Shown in pieces: positions 7,857-15,630 of a DNA stretch of 15,998 nt (the first letter of the stretch is position 1; each line of letters begins with the position of its first letter). The notes under the pieces were generated by a model, which did no database searches, had not been told where the DNA came from, and saw nothing but the letters and a program-made list of their open reading frames with translations. The DNA is taken from NCBI RefSeq assembly GCF_001556515.1, contig NZ_LSJA01000312.1, forward strand, positions 1-15,998, read 5' to 3'. The DNA is from Caulobacter sp. CCH9-E1 (GTDB lineage: Bacteria; Pseudomonadota; Alphaproteobacteria; Caulobacterales; Caulobacteraceae). The position numbers and the translations under genes are program-made.

Positions 7857-7882
7857 GCTATACGCGCTGTCGCTGGTGTCAA
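7857..7882 (-). promoter_or_regulatory. Candidate sigma-73-type promoter for the BlaI-type gene
   Basis: On the minus strand a perfect TTGACA (plus 7877-7882) is followed after 14 bases by TATAGC (plus 7857-7862). The spacing is short for E. coli but close to the Caulobacter housekeeping pattern as I recall it (TTGACGS, 10-14 bases, GCTANAWC). Transcription would start near 7850, just before the palindrome at 7834-7845. Confidence 0.45.
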
Positions 7883-7929
7883 GCGGCGGGAACCCCTTAC
7901 AATCGCGCCGCGACAGGCTTACCCCCTCA

Positions 7930-7957
7930 TTGTCAATGACACCGGTTTCCATTAGAG
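7930..7957 (+). promoter_or_regulatory. Candidate promoter with LacI-type operator before the hydratase-MFS pair
   Basis: TTGTCA (7930-7935) and TTAGAG (7952-7957) are 16 bases apart and could be weak -35 and -10 boxes. Between them is a partial palindrome centred on ACCGGT (7941-7946); extended to 7935-7952, six of nine half-site positions match. ACCGGT- or CG-centred palindromes are typical of LacI/GalR-family operators at sugar genes in Caulobacter and xanthomonads. No LacI-type gene is in the window, so the regulator would be encoded elsewhere. TGTCA-A-TGACA at 7931-7941 is a second, overlapping palindrome. Confidence 0.35.
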
Positions 7958-8013
7958 ACTCGGGCAAACCCGCCAAGCCGGGCTTGAGCCGAATTCTAGG
8001 GAGGATCCGCGGC

Positions 8014-8838
8014 GTGACCGTTTCTGAGGCCCAAAGCGAGGCGTTCGCCCCCGCGGCTATCGCTCCCCAGTTCGTCAGGGCCCGCCAGAACGGCGTTTGC
8101 GTCCCCGGCTATCCGGGCGGCGTGATTCCCCCGACCATGGCCGACGGCTACGCGGTGCAGGACCTCGCCATCGATCTCTGGCCGGATGAGCTGGTTGGTT
8201 GGAAGGTGGGCCTCGTCCCGCCGCAGCACCGCGAACGCCTGGGCGCCGAGCGCCTGGCCGGCTGCATCTTCAAGTCCAAGGTCCAGCAGGCCAACACCGA
8301 CGGCCAGCCGAACAAATTCCGCGCCATCGAGGGCGGTTTCTGCGCCGTCGAGGCCGAATTCATCATCCGCCTGGGCAAGGACGCCCCGGCCGACAAGACC
8401 CAGTGGACCGCCGAGGAGGCCGCCGACTATGTGGGCGAGCTGCTGGTCGGCGTCGAGATCGCCGGCAGCCCGCTGAAGACCATCAACGCTCTGGGCCCCA
8501 CCGTCGTGGCGTCTGACTTCGGCAATAATGATGGTCAGATCATTGGTCAGGCCATTTCCAACTGGCGCGACATCGCCTGGGAGGATATGCCGGTCGAGAC
8601 CCTCATCAACGGCAAGTCGGTGGGCAAGGCCACCGCGGCGACCATTCCAGGCTCGCCGCTGGCGGCCCTGGCCTTCCTGCTTGGCGCGGTCGCCGCGCGC
8701 GGCAAGCCGTTGAAGAAGGACATGATCGTCACGACCGGCGCGACCACGGGCATTCACGACGTGGTGGCGGGCGATGTGGCCCACGTCAGTTTCGGCCCGT
8801 TCGGAACCGTGGACTGCGTCGCCGTCCCGGCGAAATAA
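8014..8838 (+). CDS. 2-keto-4-pentenoate hydratase-like protein (MhpD/FAH fold)
   Basis: 274 residues from GTG 8014, chosen because GGGAGGA lies about 10 bases before it; ATG 7936 and 7876 are in frame but fall in the regulatory region and lack a ribosome site. The fold is that of the MhpD hydratases and related decarboxylases, which bind Mg or Mn and act on 2-keto acids. Metal-ligand candidates are E113 and E115 (VEAEFIIRL) and E148 (VGVEIAGS); further family marks are D168 to G174 (DFGNNDG), IPGSPLAALAFL, and the late segment LKKDMIVTTGATTG. The MFS gene starts 30 bases after the stop and both are preceded by TCTAGGGA, so an operon is likely. With an organic-anion type importer next door, a role in sugar-acid or aromatic-derived keto-acid breakdown is plausible. 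The exact substrate, and hydratase versus decarboxylase, cannot be told. Confidence 0.82.
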   Translation: MTVSEAQSEAFAPAAIAPQFVRARQNGVCVPGYPGGVIPPTMADGYAVQDLAIDLWPDELVGWKVGLVPPQHRERLGAERLAGCIFKSKVQQANTDGQPNKFRAIEGGFCAVEAEFIIRLGKDAPADKTQWTAEEAADYVGELLVGVEIAGSPLKTINALGPTVVASDFGNNDGQIIGQAISNWRDIAWEDMPVETLINGKSVGKATAATIPGSPLAALAFLLGAVAARGKPLKKDMIVTTGATTGIHDVVAGDVAHVSFGPFGTVDCVAVPAK

Positions 8839-8868
8839 GAAAACTCTAGGGAAGGAAGGCCAAGGTCC

Positions 8869-10143
8869 ATGGACGTTTCGAAGGCGCCCGAGCCATCCGA
8901 GAAGATCGGGCGGTACCGCTGGATCGTCGTCAGCCTGCTGTTCGCGGCGATGGTCATCAACTACGTCGACCGCCAGACGATCGGCCTCTTGAAGGCGGAT
9001 CTGTCCAAGGAATTCGGCTGGGACGAGACCCACTACGCCGACCTCGTCTTCTATTTCCAGCTGGCCTACGCCGTCGCCTATCTGGCGTGGGGCAAGATCA
9101 TGGACAAGATCGGGGCCCGCTGGGGCTTCGGCATCGCCTTCCTGATCTGGCAGATCGCCCACATCGCCCACGCCGGCGCCAGCCACATCAGCGGCTTCAT
9201 CGCCGCGCGCATGGGCCTGGGCATTGGCGAGGCCGGCGGCTTCCCAGGCGGCATCAAGGCCGTGGCCGAGTGGTTCCCCAAGAAGGAGCGCGCCTTCGCG
9301 ACCGGCCTGTTCAACGCTGGCACCAACATCGGCGCCATCGTCACGCCTCTGGTCGTGCCGGGCATCGTCCTGGCGTTCGGCTGGCAGATGGCCTTCATCG
9401 TCACCGGCGTGGCGGGCCTGGTCTGGCTGCCGATCTGGCTGATCGTCTACCGCCGCCCGCGCGAGGCCAAGGGCCTGTCGGCGACCGAACTGGCCCACAT
9501 CGAGCAGGATCCGGCCGACCCGGTCGAAAAGATCGGCTGGACCAAGCTGCTGACCAAGCGCGAGACCTGGGCCTACGCCCTGGGCAAGTTCCTGATCGAC
9601 CCGATCTGGTGGATGTTCCTGTTCTGGCTGCCGGACTTCCTGGGCAAGCGCTATGGCCTGGATCTCAAGACCTTTGGGCCGCCGCTGATCGCCATCTACC
9701 TGCTGTCGGACGTCGGCAGCGTGGCCGGCGGCTGGATGTCGTCGACCCTGATGAAGAACGGCGCCAGCATCAACAAGGCCCGCAAGCTGACCATGCTGGT
9801 CTGCGCCCTGCTGGCCGTGCCGGTCATCTTCGCCTCCTACGCCAGCTCGGTCTGGCTGGCCGTGCTGATCATCGGCGTCGCCACCGCGGCCCACCAGGGC
9901 TTCTCGGCCAACCTCTACACCCTGCCCTCGGACGTCTTCCCGCGCGGCGCGGTGGGTTCGGTCGTCGGCATCGGCGGCATGCTGGGCGCGTTCGGCGGCA
10001 TGGTGTTCTCCAAGTACATCGGCAACGTGCTGGAGAGCATCGGCACCTACGCCCCGATCTTCCTGGTGGCGGGCAGCGCCTATCTGATCGCCCTCCTGGT
10101 GGTTCACCTGCTGACGCCGAAGATGGAGCCGGTGAAGATCTAA
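8869..10143 (+). CDS. MFS transporter, anion:cation symporter (hexuronate/ExuT-like) type
   Basis: 424 residues with about twelve membrane spans in two halves and a cytoplasmic middle loop around residues 195-225. Family marks: N31-Y-V-D-R-Q early in helix 1, KIMDKIGARWGFG as the loop 2-3 signature, RMGLGIGEAGGFPGGIKAV in helix 4, and GGWMSSTLMKNG with ARKLTML in the second half. These match the group that includes ExuT, GudP and DgoT, which import hexuronates, aldarates or aldonates with protons. ATG 8869 follows AAGGAAGG by about nine bases. It follows the hydratase gene closely and is closed by a strong terminator at 10171. The pairing suggests import of an acid that the hydratase-like enzyme helps to break down; the exact substrate is inference. 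Confidence 0.9.
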   Translation: MDVSKAPEPSEKIGRYRWIVVSLLFAAMVINYVDRQTIGLLKADLSKEFGWDETHYADLVFYFQLAYAVAYLAWGKIMDKIGARWGFGIAFLIWQIAHIAHAGASHISGFIAARMGLGIGEAGGFPGGIKAVAEWFPKKERAFATGLFNAGTNIGAIVTPLVVPGIVLAFGWQMAFIVTGVAGLVWLPIWLIVYRRPREAKGLSATELAHIEQDPADPVEKIGWTKLLTKRETWAYALGKFLIDPIWWMFLFWLPDFLGKRYGLDLKTFGPPLIAIYLLSDVGSVAGGWMSSTLMKNGASINKARKLTMLVCALLAVPVIFASYASSVWLAVLIIGVATAAHQGFSANLYTLPSDVFPRGAVGSVVGIGGMLGAFGGMVFSKYIGNVLESIGTYAPIFLVAGSAYLIALLVVHLLTPKMEPVKI

Positions 10144-10170
10144 TCTTCGAGGTTCACGCGATCGCGATCC

Positions 10171-10200
10171 GGGCCGGGGAGCAATCCCCGGCCCTTTTCG
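10171..10200 (+). terminator. Rho-independent terminator after the MFS gene
   Basis: A perfect 10-bp stem, GGGCCGGGGA (10171-10180) with TCCCCGGCCC (10185-10194), closed by a GCAA tetraloop of the stable GNRA type and followed by TTTTCGTTT. It starts 27 bases after the MFS stop. Confidence 0.93.
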
Positions 10201-10214
10201 TTTACAGCTGCGCC

Positions 10215-11279
10215 ATGCCCCACTCGCGCATCCTGAACGTCGCCCTGGTCGGATACGGCTATGTCGGCAAGACCTTCCACGCCCCGCTGATCGCCGCCAC
10301 GCCGGGGCTGAAGCTGGCGACCGTGGTCTCCAGCGACCCGGCCAAGGTCGCCGCCGACCACCCGGACGTCCGCGTCGTCGCCGATCTCGAGGCCTTCCTC
10401 GCCGATCCGGCGATCGAGCTGGTGGTCATCGCCACGCCCAATGACCTGCACGCGCCGCAAGCAATCCTCGCGCTGGAGGCCCGCAAGCATGTGGTGGTCG
10501 ACAAGCCCTTCGCCCTCACCGTCGCCGAAGCCCGGACCATGGCCGAGGCCGCCTCGCGGGCCGGCCGGCTGCTGACCGTCTTCCACAACCGCCGCTGGGA
10601 CAGCGATTTCCTGACCCTCAGGCGCCTGATCGCCGAGGGCGCGCTGGGCCAGATCGTCCAGTACGAGAGCCACTTCGACCGCTTCCGCCCCGTGGTCCGC
10701 GACCGCTGGCGCGAGCGGGCCGGTCCTGGGTCGGGCGCCTGGATGGACCTGGGGCCGCACCTGCTGGACCAGGCGCTCCTGCTGTTCGGCGAGCCTCTGG
10801 CGATCTCCGCCGACATCGGGATCCAGCGCCTGGGCGCGGAGGCCGACGACTATTTCCATGTGGCGCTGCGCTATCCGACCTTGCGCGTCATCCTGCACGG
10901 CAGCCTGCTGACCGCCGCCAGCGACCTGCGCCTCGCCGTCCACGGAACCGGCGGCAGCTTCGTCAAGCACGGTCTCGATCCGCAGGAGGCGCAACTGAAG
11001 GCCGGCATGATCCCCGGCGCGCCCGGCTATGGCCGCGACACTCGTCACGGCGTGCTGACCACGGTCGAGGACGATGTCCCGGTCCACGCCGACGTCAGCC
11101 CCGAACCCGCCGACTACCGCGCCTTCTACGCCGGCGTCCGGGAGACGATCGTTACGGGCGCGCCCTCGCCGGTTCCGGTGGAGCAGGCCTTGCGGGTGAT
11201 GGAGCTGCTGGAGCTGGCGCGGGAGGCCAGCGACGCGCGGCGGGAACTGGAGGTCCCCTCTAAGACTTCAACGCGCTAG
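10215..11279 (+). CDS. Gfo/Idh/MocA-family NAD(P)-dependent oxidoreductase
   Basis: 354 residues. An N-terminal Rossmann fold carries G13-Y-G15-Y-V-G18 for NAD(P) binding, then ATPNDLH, then D96-K-P98, the position of the catalytic lysine motif usually written EKP. The C-terminal domain has FHNRRWDSDF and G180-P-H182-L-L-D, holding the second catalytic histidine. The GYGYVGKTFHAPLI start and the GPHLLDQAL pattern point to the YdgJ/IolW/YvaA group, which includes NADP-dependent scyllo-inositol dehydrogenases. The substrate is probably a polyol, inositol or sugar but is not established. The ATG lies only 17 bases after the terminator T-tract and has no ribosome site, so the transcript may be leaderless. 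The PQQ-type gene starts 33 bases after its stop. Confidence 0.88.
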   Translation: MPHSRILNVALVGYGYVGKTFHAPLIAATPGLKLATVVSSDPAKVAADHPDVRVVADLEAFLADPAIELVVIATPNDLHAPQAILALEARKHVVVDKPFALTVAEARTMAEAASRAGRLLTVFHNRRWDSDFLTLRRLIAEGALGQIVQYESHFDRFRPVVRDRWRERAGPGSGAWMDLGPHLLDQALLLFGEPLAISADIGIQRLGAEADDYFHVALRYPTLRVILHGSLLTAASDLRLAVHGTGGSFVKHGLDPQEAQLKAGMIPGAPGYGRDTRHGVLTTVEDDVPVHADVSPEPADYRAFYAGVRETIVTGAPSPVPVEQALRVMELLELAREASDARRELEVPSKTSTR

Positions 11280-11312
11280 CCCCCGCCCCGGAAACCGTCC
11301 TAAGCTCGCCTC

Positions 11313-12548
11313 ATGCGCTCATCCCTGCTCACCGCCTCCGCCGCCCTCGCCGCCGCGCTCGTCGCCTGCGGCCCCGCGCCCGCTCAACCGCCCGCGCCCG
11401 GCCAGGCCGGCGCTCCGGTCGAGACCCGCCCGCCGAACGCGCCCGAGCAGAAGCCGGCCTTTCCGAACCAGACCCGCGCCCCCGGCCTGAGCTCCAACAC
11501 CGTCGGCCAGTACCAGACGCTGGCCAGCGGCCTGGATCACCCGTGGGGCCTGGCCTTCCTGCCTACGGGCGAGATCCTGGTCACCGAGCGCGCCGGACGC
11601 CTGCGGGTGCTGTCCAAGGACGGCAAGCTCTCGCCCGCCGTCGCCGGACTGCCGGCGGTGTTCGCGTCCGGTCAGGGCGGTCTGCTGGACGTGACGCTGG
11701 ACCCGGCCTACGCGGCCAACGGCCTGATCTACTGGAGCTACGCCGAGGCCGAGGGCGGCGTGAACGGCACGGCCGTGGCGCGTGGCAAGCTCTCGCTGGG
11801 CGCCGCGCCCAAGCTGGAAAACGTCCAGGTCATCTGGCGCCAGGCGCCCAAGATGGACAGCGCCCTGCATTTCGGCGGCCGGCTGGTCTTCGCCCCCGAC
11901 GGCAAGCTGTTCATCACCACCGGCGAGCGATCGATCCTGGCGGGCCGCGTCCAGTCCCAGCACCTGGACGCCACCCTGGGCAAGGTCATCCGCGTCAACG
12001 CCGATGGCTCGATCCCGGCCGACAATCCGTTCGTGAAGACGCCCGGCGCCAAGCCCGACATCTGGTCGCTGGGCCACCGCAACATCCAGGCCGCCGCCCT
12101 CGATCCCGCGGGCGTTCTCTGGACCGTCGAGCACGGCGCGCGCGGCGGCGACGAGCTGAACCGCCCCGAGCCTGGCAAGAACTACGGCTGGCCTGTCGTG
12201 ACCTATGGCGAGGAGTATTCCGGCAAGCCGATCCCCGACAGCGTCACCCAGAAGGCCGGCTTCGAACAGCCGGTCTATTACTGGGATCCGGTGATCGCCC
12301 CCTCGGGCATGGCCTTCTATGAGGCCAGCCTGTTCCCGGCCCTCAAGGGCAGTCTGCTGATCGGCTCGCTGCGCGACCAGCATGTCGACCGCCTGGTGCT
12401 GAAGGACGGCAAGGTCGTCGGCGAGGAACGCCTGTTCACCGACATCGGCGGCCGCGTCCGCGACGTTCGGGTCGGTCCCGACGGCGCGATCTACGTCCTG
12501 ACCGACGAGGACAACGGCAAGGTGATCCGGATCACGCCGAAGGGCTGA
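11313..12548 (+). CDS. PQQ-dependent sugar dehydrogenase, lipoprotein (YliI/Asd type)
   Basis: 411 residues. A lipoprotein signal ends in the lipobox L16-V-A-C19, followed by a Pro/Ala-rich linker to about residue 55, so the enzyme is probably anchored to a membrane and faces the periplasm. A six-bladed propeller of the GSDH family follows: [19 protein letters not shown], then GQGGLLDV, then H186 in LHFGGRLVF (likely catalytic base), then FITTGER, then G254-H-R-N, and [12 protein letters not shown] with NYGWP. These match soluble aldose dehydrogenases that oxidise sugars using PQQ and calcium. Length is near that of YliI plus the linker. It may be co-transcribed with the preceding dehydrogenase. 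No PQQ synthesis genes are seen here, so cofactor supply is unknown. Confidence 0.9.
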   Translation: MRSSLLTASAALAAALVACGPAPAQPPAPGQAGAPVETRPPNAPEQKPAFPNQTRAPGLSSNTVGQYQTLASGLDHPWGLAFLPTGEILVTERAGRLRVLSKDGKLSPAVAGLPAVFASGQGGLLDVTLDPAYAANGLIYWSYAEAEGGVNGTAVARGKLSLGAAPKLENVQVIWRQAPKMDSALHFGGRLVFAPDGKLFITTGERSILAGRVQSQHLDATLGKVIRVNADGSIPADNPFVKTPGAKPDIWSLGHRNIQAAALDPAGVLWTVEHGARGGDELNRPEPGKNYGWPVVTYGEEYSGKPIPDSVTQKAGFEQPVYYWDPVIAPSGMAFYEASLFPALKGSLLIGSLRDQHVDRLVLKDGKVVGEERLFTDIGGRVRDVRVGPDGAIYVLTDEDNGKVIRITPKG

Positions 12549-12565
12549 GGCGAGCGCGTCTCGCC
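12549..12565. terminator. Small hairpin between convergent genes
   Basis: GGCGAG and CTCGCC form a 6-bp stem around a five-base loop, starting at the base after the PQQ-type gene's stop and ending 8 bases before the end of the convergent peptidase gene. There is no T-tract, so terminator function is a weak inference from position. Confidence 0.3.
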
Positions 12566-12573
12566 CGCCCGGC

Positions 12574-13827
12574 TCACCCCATCGGCTTGTCCAGCGACGG
12601 CGGCGGCTGGCTGAACCAGCGCGGCCCCTGCGCCGTCAGATAGATGCAATCCTCGAGGCGGACGCCGAACTCCCCAGGGATGTAGATGCCCGGCTCGTCC
12701 GAGAAGCACATGCCCGGCGCCAGCTTGGTGGTCTCGGACATGACGAAGTTCACCGGCTCGTGGCCGTCCATGCCGATGCCGTGGCCCGTGCGATGCGACA
12801 GGCCCGGCAGCTTGTAGCGCGGGCCCCAGCCCAGGCTCTCGTAATAGGCTCGCACCGCGCGATCGACCGACCCGGCCTCGACGCCGATCTGGGCCGCCTC
12901 GAAGGCCACCTGCTGGCCGCGCTGAACGTCGGCCCAGACCTTCCGCTGACGGGCGGTGGGCTCGCCGAACACGAAGGTGCGCGAGATGTCCGACTCGTAG
13001 CCGCCGACATTGCAGCCGCAGTCCATCAGCACGACCTGCCCCTCGCTCAGCACCTGGGGCTGGCGCGAGCCGTGCGGATAGGCGCTGGCCTCGCCGATCA
13101 GGATCAGGTTGAAGCTGACCCGCCCGCCCAGCGCCGCGGTCCGCTCGCTCATCAGCGCGGCGATGTCGCGCGGAACCATGCCGGCCCGAACATTGGCGTG
13201 GGTATGGCGCAGCGCCGCGACGGTGATGTCGGACGCGGCCTGCATCAGGGCGATCTCGGCCGGCGTCTTGATCATCCGGCAGCCGCGGAACACCGCCGCG
13301 CCGGGCACGACCTTGGCGTTTGGCAGGGCGCCGGCCAGGCCTTGGACGATGAAGTCCCGGATCGTCTCCTCGACGCCGATCTTGCCAGAGGCCAGCTTGC
13401 GGTCGGCCAGCAGGCCGGCGGCGATGGCGTAAGGGCTCTCGTCCTCCTCCCAGGTGCGGACCTCGGCCGGGACCGAAAGGCTCTGGCGGATCGAGCCTTC
13501 CTCGAACTTCGGCATCACCATGCCGACCTGTCCCTCGCGCGGGAGGATCGCCAGGGTCGGCCGTTCGCTGCGGCTCCATTGGGCGCCGGTGAAATAGTCC
13601 ATCGACGAACCGGCTTCGGTGATCACCGCCGAGAAACCCAGCTGCGCCATCAGCGCCTGGGCGCGCACGAGCCGGGCCTGCCGCTCGGCCGGTCCGATCA
13701 TGGCCAGGCCGTCCGTCAGCTTCTTCACGCCCGCGTCCCGAGCCCAAGCGGGGCCGCCGACGGCGACCGCGCTCGCGGCCGCGCCGGCCAGAAAGCCGCG
13801 CCGACCCAGTTTGTCCAGAACGCCCAT
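12574..13827 (-). CDS. Tat-exported M24 metallopeptidase (Xaa-Pro aminopeptidase/dipeptidase type)
   Basis: 417 residues from ATG 13827. A twin-arginine signal, R9-R10-G-F-L-A-G, leads to a hydrophobic stretch and an AWA cleavage site near residue 29, so the folded enzyme is exported to the periplasm, as fits a metal enzyme loaded in the cytoplasm. A creatinase-type N-terminal domain covers about residues 40-180 and the pita-bread catalytic domain the rest. All five dinuclear metal ligands are present: D269 (MDCG), D280 (ESDISRTF), H349 (RTGHGIG), E378 (DEPGIY) and E392 (VRLED). It should remove residues next to proline from peptides. A purine-rich GGGGGAA lies before the ATG; a start at 13872 is open but would put extra residues before the signal. 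It is divergent from the halogenase gene and convergent with the PQQ-type gene. Confidence 0.92.
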   Translation of the reverse strand: MGVLDKLGRRGFLAGAAASAVAVGGPAWARDAGVKKLTDGLAMIGPAERQARLVRAQALMAQLGFSAVITEAGSSMDYFTGAQWSRSERPTLAILPREGQVGMVMPKFEEGSIRQSLSVPAEVRTWEEDESPYAIAAGLLADRKLASGKIGVEETIRDFIVQGLAGALPNAKVVPGAAVFRGCRMIKTPAEIALMQAASDITVAALRHTHANVRAGMVPRDIAALMSERTAALGGRVSFNLILIGEASAYPHGSRQPQVLSEGQVVLMDCGCNVGGYESDISRTFVFGEPTARQRKVWADVQRGQQVAFEAAQIGVEAGSVDRAVRAYYESLGWGPRYKLPGLSHRTGHGIGMDGHEPVNFVMSETTKLAPGMCFSDEPGIYIPGEFGVRLEDCIYLTAQGPRWFSQPPPSLDKPMG

Positions 13828-13953
13828 AACGCTTCCCCCGAAACTCACGAGCCGGCGACGCCGCAGACTCAAGCCCCGAACTTGTCGGCCATCGGCGCGG
13901 ACACTGACAAGCCTGGCCGCATATCCAACCGCCCGATGGGCGCGACTGCTCGC

Positions 13954-13967
13954 TCGACGCGCGTCGA
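13954..13967. promoter_or_regulatory. 14-bp perfect palindrome upstream of the halogenase gene
   Basis: TCGACGCGCGTCGA is self-complementary over 14 bases and lies 40 bases before the halogenase ATG, in the 180-bp gap between divergent genes. It could be an operator, but about one such palindrome is expected by chance in a window of this size and composition, so confidence is low. The rest of this gap holds CTTGTC (13881-13886) facing GACAAG (13906-13911) and nothing else I can name. Confidence 0.25.
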
Positions 13968-14007
13968 AAGCCCCTCCCCCGTTCGCGAACTCTGGTATCT
14001 ATCCCGC

Positions 14008-15558
14008 ATGAAGCGCGGACGGAGCATCCTGATCGTGGGCGGCGGGACGGCCGGGTGGCTGACGGCCGCCTATCTGGCCAAGGCCCTGCGGATCGGCGAA
14101 CTGACGCATCTGTCGATCACCGTGCTGGAGTCGCCCGAGATCGGGGCCATCGGCGTCGGCGAAGCCACCTTCCCCACGATCCGCAGCACCCTGCGGTTCC
14201 TGGGCATCGACGAGGCGCGGTTCATTCGCGAGACCTCGGCCACCTTCAAGCAGGGCATCCGCTTCGTCGACTGGGGCGACGCGCCCAGCGAAGGCCGCCG
14301 CCACAGCTTCTTCCACCCGTTCGAGGCCCCGTTCTCGACCGACGGCCTCAGCCTCGCCCCTTACTGGCTGCTGCAGGACGAGGCCTCGCGCGCGCCGTTC
14401 GCCGAGGCCGTGACGATCCAGGCTCGCGTCGCCGACGCGGCCCGCGCGCCCAAGCGCCCGCACGAGAGCGACTTCGCCGGCCCGCTGAACTACGCCTACC
14501 ACTTCGACGCCGCCAAGCTGGCCGAGGTGCTGGCCGAGCGGGCGCGGGAGCTGGGCGTGCGCCACCTGCAGGGCCATGTCGGCGAGGCCGTCCTGGACGA
14601 GACCGGCGCCATCGCCCGGATCACCTCGCCCGAGCACGGCGCGCTGACCGCCGACCTCTATATCGACTGCAGCGGCTTCCGGGCCGAGCTGATCGGCAAG
14701 GCGCTGAACGCGCCGTTCAAGTCCGCGCGCCCGGTGCTGTTCGCCGACCGCGCCGTGGCCTGTCGCGCGCCCTACGACCGTCCCGACGCACCGATCCAGA
14801 GCTACACCGTCGCCACCGCCCACGAGGCCGGCTGGCTCTGGGACATCGGCCTGTCCGGCGCGCGCGGCGTCGGCTGCGTCTATTCCAGCGACCACATCGA
14901 CGACGACCGGGCCGAGGCGATCCTGCGCGCCTATGTCGGCGGGGGCGAGGTCGAGACCCGCCGCCTGACCTTCGAGGCCGGCTATCGCCAGAAGCAGTGG
15001 ATCGGCAACTGCGTGGCCGTGGGCCTGTCGGCCGGCTTCCTGGAGCCTCTGGAGTCGACCGGCGTGGTGCTGATCGAGGCGGCGGTGGCGATGATCGCCG
15101 AGCTCTTCCCGCACACCGGTCCGGTCAGCGCCCCGGCCCGCCGCTTCAACGAGCTGATGGCCGCGCGCTACGAGAACATCATCGTGTTCCTGAAGCTGCA
15201 TTACGCGCTCAGCCGTCGGCCCGAGCGCTTCTGGCGCGAGAACACCGACCCGGCCACGATCCCCGAGCGGCTCCAGGAACTGCTGGAGCAGTGGCGTCAC
15301 CGCCCGCCGGCGCGGTTCGACTTCATCCTGGATCTCGAGACCTTCGCGTTCTTCAACTATCAGTACATTCTGTACGGCATGGGCTTTGACACCGATCTGG
15401 CGGACGGCGCGGACGAGTTTCCGGACACCGCAGGCGCGGCCAAGCTGTTCGCCAAGATCCGCGGCTTCGCCGATCGCGCCACCCTGGACCTACCCAGCCA
15501 CCGCGACCTGATCGCCCAGATCAACCGCTTCGGCTTCGAAGAGCGCGCGCTGGCCTGA
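14008..15558 (+). CDS. FAD-dependent tryptophan-halogenase-family protein
   Basis: 516 residues, the usual family length. FAD binding is shown by G11-G-G-T-A-G-W17 near the N-terminus. The lysine essential for halogenation in PrnA has its equivalent at K81 in ATFKQGIRFVDW, and the glutamate equivalent is E349 in the conserved segment LEPLESTG. The WxWxIP signature is altered: W276-L-W-D-I-G281. Characterised members use reduced FAD, oxygen and halide to chlorinate or brominate an aromatic substrate; the reductase is a separate protein and is not seen here. Caulobacteraceae carry many such genes near TonB receptors with unknown substrates. The start is set by the FAD motif; no ribosome site precedes it, and TATCTAT at 13996-14002 could be a -10 box giving a nearly leaderless transcript. 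Longer upstream reading of this frame is antisense to the peptidase gene and not real. Confidence 0.9.
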   Translation: MKRGRSILIVGGGTAGWLTAAYLAKALRIGELTHLSITVLESPEIGAIGVGEATFPTIRSTLRFLGIDEARFIRETSATFKQGIRFVDWGDAPSEGRRHSFFHPFEAPFSTDGLSLAPYWLLQDEASRAPFAEAVTIQARVADAARAPKRPHESDFAGPLNYAYHFDAAKLAEVLAERARELGVRHLQGHVGEAVLDETGAIARITSPEHGALTADLYIDCSGFRAELIGKALNAPFKSARPVLFADRAVACRAPYDRPDAPIQSYTVATAHEAGWLWDIGLSGARGVGCVYSSDHIDDDRAEAILRAYVGGGEVETRRLTFEAGYRQKQWIGNCVAVGLSAGFLEPLESTGVVLIEAAVAMIAELFPHTGPVSAPARRFNELMAARYENIIVFLKLHYALSRRPERFWRENTDPATIPERLQELLEQWRHRPPARFDFILDLETFAFFNYQYILYGMGFDTDLADGADEFPDTAGAAKLFAKIRGFADRATLDLPSHRDLIAQINRFGFEERALA

Positions 15559-15568
15559 GCGTTCGCCG

Positions 15569-15593
15569 GGATCGCTACGGCTCCGTTCGCGTT
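15569..15593 (+). promoter_or_regulatory. Candidate EcfG/SigT-type general-stress promoter for the csbD-like gene
   Basis: GGATC (15569-15573) is followed after 16 bases by CGTT (15590-15593). The predicted start near 15600 gives a leader of about 31 nt. Spacer end and -10 flank (CTCCGTTCG and CGTTCT) also resemble the otsB site, beyond the core boxes. One base differs from the GGAAC consensus. CsbD-family genes are common general-stress targets in bacteria. Confidence 0.45.
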
Positions 15594-15630
15594 CTACAGC
15601 GCGACACACCCAAGCTTCGGAGCCTTTTCC

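Noticed and set aside
7876..8013. Earlier ATG starts (7876, 7936) for the hydratase
   Set aside because: They overlap the regulator promoter and operator-like sequences and lack ribosome sites; GTG 8014 has GGGAGGA and gives normal length.
7996..10107. 703-codon minus-strand open frame opposite the hydratase and MFS genes
   Set aside because: It spans two clear plus-strand genes and their gap, and is His/Gln/Asp/Arg-rich without a family pattern, typical of antisense frames in GC-rich DNA.
10157..10169. Overlapping palindromes CGCGATCGCG and GATCGCGATC before the terminator
   Set aside because: Short GC-rich self-complementary words are expected by chance here and the position, just after a stop codon and before a terminator, suggests no regulatory role.
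9087..10214. Upstream extension of the Gfo/Idh frame through the MFS gene
   Set aside because: The Rossmann motif begins a few residues after ATG 10215, and the extension crosses a strong terminator in a wrong frame of the MFS gene.
12760..14007. Upstream extension of the halogenase frame (416 codons), as a possible fusion protein
   Set aside because: It is antisense to the M24 peptidase, which has all catalytic residues; the FAD motif right after ATG 14008 marks the true start.
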